Source of the DNA: Burkholderiaceae bacterium
Lineage (GTDB): Bacteria; Pseudomonadota; Gammaproteobacteria; Burkholderiales; Burkholderiaceae_C
Direction of reading: 5' to 3'
Assembly (NCBI GenBank): GCA_031253795.1
Contig: JAIRVR010000031.1
Span: 62,001-126,000 of the forward strand
Length of the DNA stretch: 64,000 bases
The position numbers were made by a program, and so were the translations under genes. This document shows positions 61,247 through 64,000 of this stretch, piece after piece; the stretch's first letter is position 1, and each line of letters opens with the position of its first letter. A model generated the notes under the pieces. That model was not told where the DNA came from. It ran no database searches and saw only the letters and a program-made list of their open reading frames with translations.

Positions 61247-62854
61247 CTACAGCGCCTTGCGCAGCGTGGTCGGCGGTATCTTGAGCAGCTCGCGGTACTT
61301 GGCCACGGTGCGGCGCGCGCACTCGATGCCCTGCTCCTTGAGCATGTCGGCCAGCTGGTTGTCGGACAGCGGTTTCTTGGGGTCCTCGGCGGCGACGAAC
61401 TGCTTGATCAGGGCCCGCACGGCCGTGCTGGACGCGTTGCCGCCAGCCTCCGTGCCCAGGCCCGAACCGAAGAAGTACTTGAGCTCGTAGGTGCCCTGGG
61501 GCGTGGACATGTACTTGGCCGTGGTCACGCGGCTGATGGTCGATTCGTGCAGGCCCAGGGCATCGGCGATGTCGCGCAGCACCAGCGGGCGCATGGCCAG
61601 CTCGCCATGCACGAAGAAGTTCTTCTGCCGCTCCACGATGGCCTGTGAGACACGCAGGATGGTGTCGAAGCGCTGCTGTATGTTCTTGATGAACCAGCGC
61701 GCCTCCTGCAGCCGCTGCTGCAACGCGGCATGGCCTTCGCTGCCGCGGTGGCCGCGCAGGGCGCTGGCATAGATGTCGTGCACGCGCAGCTTGGGCATGA
61801 CCTCGGGATTGAGCTGGACCGTGAAGTCCATGCGACCGCCGCTGCGCACGGGGCGCACGATGACATCGGGCACCACGATCTGGCGCTGCACATCGGCAAA
61901 GCGCCGGCCTGGCCGAGGCTCCAGGCGCGCGATCAGTGCCAGCGCCTCGCGCAGGCGCTCCTCGCGCGCACTGCACAGGCTGGCCAGCTTGCGCAGGTCG
62001 CGCCGCGCCAGCAGGTCCATGGGCTGGTTGCAGACGTCGATGGCCGTACGCAGTGTGGCCATGGCCTCTTCGTCCTCGCCCTCGCGCTCGGCATCGGCCA
62101 GGCGGTCGCGCAGTTGCAGCTGCAGGCATTCGGCCAGGTCGCGCGCGCCCACGCCCACGGGCTCCAGGCTTTGCAGCAGGCGCAGCGCCACGGTGAAGCG
62201 GTGGACCAGCTCCTCGCATTCCTCAAGATCATCGCCAGCCAGGCCCCGGGCCAGCTCTTCCAGCGGGTCTTCCAGGTAGCCGTCGTCGTTGAGGTTCTCG
62301 ATCAGAAAGCGCAGGGCCGCACGATCCACCTCGCCCAGGCGCAGCGTCATGGCCTGGCGGTGCAGGTAATCGGTCAGGCTTTCGCCGCTGCGCGCCAGTT
62401 CAGTGGCATCGGTCTCGTCATCATCGCCCTGGCCGCGCGTGCGGCTGGTGGGGGCATCACTGCCCCAGTCACGATCGTCCGATGCGGAGGACGATGGACC
62501 ATCCCCGTCCCAGCTCATGGACTCCGCCGTGCCCGAGGTCTCGGCGGCCTCTGCGCCTGCAGCCTCCGCGGAGGACTCCCAGTCCGCACTGGCCGAAGCG
62601 GAATCGGAACGGCCTTCCTGGTAGCCATCCAGGGCTTCGGCACCGGCCGGTGCGGGCTCGGGTTCGGGGCTGGAGCCCGCCGTTGCGTGGTCGCCTTCGT
62701 CGTTGGCCAACTCCAGAAAGGGGTTGTCGCCCAGCATCTGCTCGACTTCCTGCGCCAGCTCCAGCGTGGACAGTTGCAGCAGCTGTATGGATTGCTGCAG
62801 CTGGGGTGTGAGCGAAAGATGCTGGGATACGCGCAGCGCGAGTCCGGGCTTCAA
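61247..62854 (-). CDS. rpoN: RNA polymerase sigma-54 factor
   Basis: 535 aa: activator-interacting region I (GLALRVSQHLSLTPQLQQSI, then QLLQLSTLELAQEVEQMLGD), a long acidic region II (about 60-180, for example ADWESSAEAAGAEAAETSGT), core-binding region (ELARGLAGDDLEECEELVHR), and the C-terminal DNA-binding part with the HTH (ALGLHESTISRVTTAKYMST) and the RpoN box RRTVAKYRELLKIPP. Required by RtcR for the operon at 58.9 kb. Convergent with rtcR and followed upstream by lptB, the standard neighbourhood. Confidence 0.97.
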   Translation of the reverse strand: MKPGLALRVSQHLSLTPQLQQSIQLLQLSTLELAQEVEQMLGDNPFLELANDEGDHATAGSSPEPEPAPAGAEALDGYQEGRSDSASASADWESSAEAAGAEAAETSGTAESMSWDGDGPSSSASDDRDWGSDAPTSRTRGQGDDDETDATELARSGESLTDYLHRQAMTLRLGEVDRAALRFLIENLNDDGYLEDPLEELARGLAGDDLEECEELVHRFTVALRLLQSLEPVGVGARDLAECLQLQLRDRLADAEREGEDEEAMATLRTAIDVCNQPMDLLARRDLRKLASLCSAREERLREALALIARLEPRPGRRFADVQRQIVVPDVIVRPVRSGGRMDFTVQLNPEVMPKLRVHDIYASALRGHRGSEGHAALQQRLQEARWFIKNIQQRFDTILRVSQAIVERQKNFFVHGELAMRPLVLRDIADALGLHESTISRVTTAKYMSTPQGTYELKYFFGSGLGTEAGGNASSTAVRALIKQFVAAEDPKKPLSDNQLADMLKEQGIECARRTVAKYRELLKIPPTTLRKAL

Positions 62855-62896
62855 GCGTTGATTCCTTTGCGCAGACAGGCGGGACCGTGCATGGTG

Positions 62897-63664
62897 CTAC
62901 ATCCGGAAATGTTCGCCGAGGTAGACGCGCCGCACTTCGGCGTTGTCCACGATCTCCTCGGGCGTACCCTGGGCCAGCACATGGCCGTCGCTGATGATGA
63001 AGGCATGGTCGCAAATGCCCAGCGTCTCGCGCACGTTGTGGTCGGTGATGAGCACGCCGATGCCGCGGGCCTTGAGAAAGCCGATGATGCGCTGGATCTC
63101 GATCACGGCAATGGGGTCGATGCCGGCGAAGGGCTCGTCCAGCAGGATGAAGCGCGGCTGCGTGGCCAAGGCACGCGCGATCTCGACACGCCGGCGCTCG
63201 CCGCCCGACAGCGCCAGCGCGGGCGAGGCGCGCAAATGCTCCACGCGCAGCTCCTGCAGCAGAGCGGTCAGCCGCTCCTCGATGACGCTGCGCGCCAGCG
63301 GCTGGCCCTGCTCGTCCTTTTGCAGCTCCAGCACGGCGCGCACATTGTCCTCGACGCTGAGCTTGCGGAAGATCGAGGCTTCCTGCGGCAGATAGGACAG
63401 GCCCAGGCGGGAACGCTGGTGTATGGGCATGCCGCCAACGGGCTGGCCATCGATGTAGATCTCACCGCCATCACCGCGCACCAGGCCGACGATCATGTAG
63501 AACGAAGTGGTCTTGCCCGCGCCATTGGGGCCCAGCAGGCCGACGACCTCGCCTTTTTCCACGGACAGCGAAACATCCTTCACCACCTTGCGGCTGCCGT
63601 AGGACTTGGCCAGATGGCGGGCTTCCAGACAGCTGCCGGAACCGGTGCGCGGCGCGGCACTCAT
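62897..63664 (-). CDS. lptB: LPS export ABC transporter ATP-binding protein LptB
   Basis: 255-aa ATPase of the LptB2FGC complex that extracts lipopolysaccharide from the inner membrane. Walker [22 protein letters not shown]-loop [20 protein letters not shown], signature [18 protein letters not shown], Walker [21 protein letters not shown] and H-loop [19 protein letters not shown]. Its ATG overlaps the lptA stop by 4 nt (ATGA), giving the usual lptA-lptB-rpoN order. Confidence 0.97.
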   Translation of the reverse strand: MSAAPRTGSGSCLEARHLAKSYGSRKVVKDVSLSVEKGEVVGLLGPNGAGKTTSFYMIVGLVRGDGGEIYIDGQPVGGMPIHQRSRLGLSYLPQEASIFRKLSVEDNVRAVLELQKDEQGQPLARSVIEERLTALLQELRVEHLRASPALALSGGERRRVEIARALATQPRFILLDEPFAGIDPIAVIEIQRIIGFLKARGIGVLITDHNVRETLGICDHAFIISDGHVLAQGTPEEIVDNAEVRRVYLGEHFRM

Positions 63665-64000
63665 CGCTTGCCACCGTCCAGGCTGTCGCTGGGCTGCAGC
63701 GGGGCGCCCGGCGTGGCCGGCGCACGCGGCTGCGCACCGGGTGTACCGTCCTTGGGCGCGAGCACGGCGCGCACGCGCCCCCCCTGCCCAGCCGTGGAGC
63801 TGGGCTGGCCACCGCTGGTCTTCTGGCCATCCACGGTGAACACGTCGGTGAGGTTGTTGTAGACGATGATGGAGCCGGTGATCTCGTCGCTGAGCTGGCC
63901 GCCGCGGTAGCGCCTGAGTTCGCCACGGCGAATGAACTTGACGAGGTCGGCCTTGCCGTCGTACTCGATGACCTCGCCCTCGCCCTCGACGAATTCCTCG
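63661..64000 (-). CDS. lptA: LptA periplasmic LPS transport protein (C-terminal part)
   Basis: About 113 codons at the window edge; the N-terminus and signal peptide are outside. The visible part has the LptA beta-jellyroll repeat pattern ([20 protein letters not shown], then [20 protein letters not shown] and [11 protein letters not shown]) and a Pro/Gly-rich tail ending SDSLDGGKR. It forms the periplasmic bridge for LPS. Overlaps lptB by ATGA. Confidence 0.9.
   Translation of the reverse strand, partial: EEFVEGEGEVIEYDGKADLVKFIRRGELRRYRGGQLSDEITGSIIVYNNLTDVFTVDGQKTSGGQPSSTAGQGGRVRAVLAPKDGTPGAQPRAPATPGAPLQPSDSLDGGKR

Overview
The window is GC-rich chromosomal DNA (roughly 65-68% outside the island) with short intergenic gaps, many 4-nt ATGA gene overlaps and several Bug-type (TTT) solute-binding proteins. 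Together with the neighbourhoods rpe-apaG-Gcr, thiL-DUF4139-pgpA-cinA and rpoN-lptB-lptA, this points to a betaproteobacterium of the family Comamonadaceae, most like Delftia/Comamonas/Acidovorax. That assignment comes from reading protein sequences, not from a search.

Layout. 1-491: the start of an OmpR-type response regulator with a degenerate receiver. 1.5-7.3 kb: housekeeping (rpe, apaG, a Gcr-type membrane protein, a cation/proton antiporter, a YbdK-type ligase). 7.3-12.3 kb: a minus-strand catabolic operon (AtuA pair, Bug protein, lipoprotein hydrolase) with a divergent LysR regulator. 12.5-18.3 kb: thiL, a DUF4139 protein, pgpA, cinA, an HTH protein and a SEC-C protein. 18.6-26.4 kb: a CoA-thioester catabolic cluster (LCAD-like dehydrogenase, acyl-CoA ligase, thiolase, HSD10-like SDR, Bug protein, racemase-like CaiB protein) under an IclR regulator. 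27.4-31.8 kb: IclR, Bug protein and a self-sufficient P450-reductase-ferredoxin fusion. 31.8-38 kb: a tiny peptide gene with its own terminator, a GNAT, a decayed TonB receptor, gdx under a guanidine-II riboswitch, a PIN protein, an RlmL-like methyltransferase, ornithine cyclodeaminase and arginase.

38-61 kb is the most interesting part. A sigma-54/RtcR RNA-repair operon (tRNA-like leader RNAs, slipin, unknown protein, rtcB, rtcA) is split by a 16,982-bp element inserted inside rtcB, at the codons for the conserved GVDIGCG motif. rtcB codons 1-78 lie at 57 kb and the remaining 3' part at 39-40 kb. The element has lower GC. It carries three tandem tyrosine recombinases plus a TnpC-like protein at one end, a serine recombinase with two ParB-type proteins, a HEPN-motif protein, a HAD/unknown/XRE group and a three-gene operon that looks like an ABC-three-component (ABC-3C) conflict system: nuclease-like protein, small middle component and zinc-hook ABC ATPase. 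When the ends are joined they give a palindromic core (AAGAA-CGGCTG-TTCTT), as expected for a tyrosine-recombinase attP.

59.1-59.5 kb holds a sigma-54 promoter followed by two tRNA-like RNA modules and a run of GCAA-tetraloop hairpins, upstream of the slipin gene. This resembles in concept the Y-RNA-like RNAs of the Salmonella rsr-yrlBA-rtcBA operon. The window ends with rtcR, rpoN, lptB and the 3' part of lptA.
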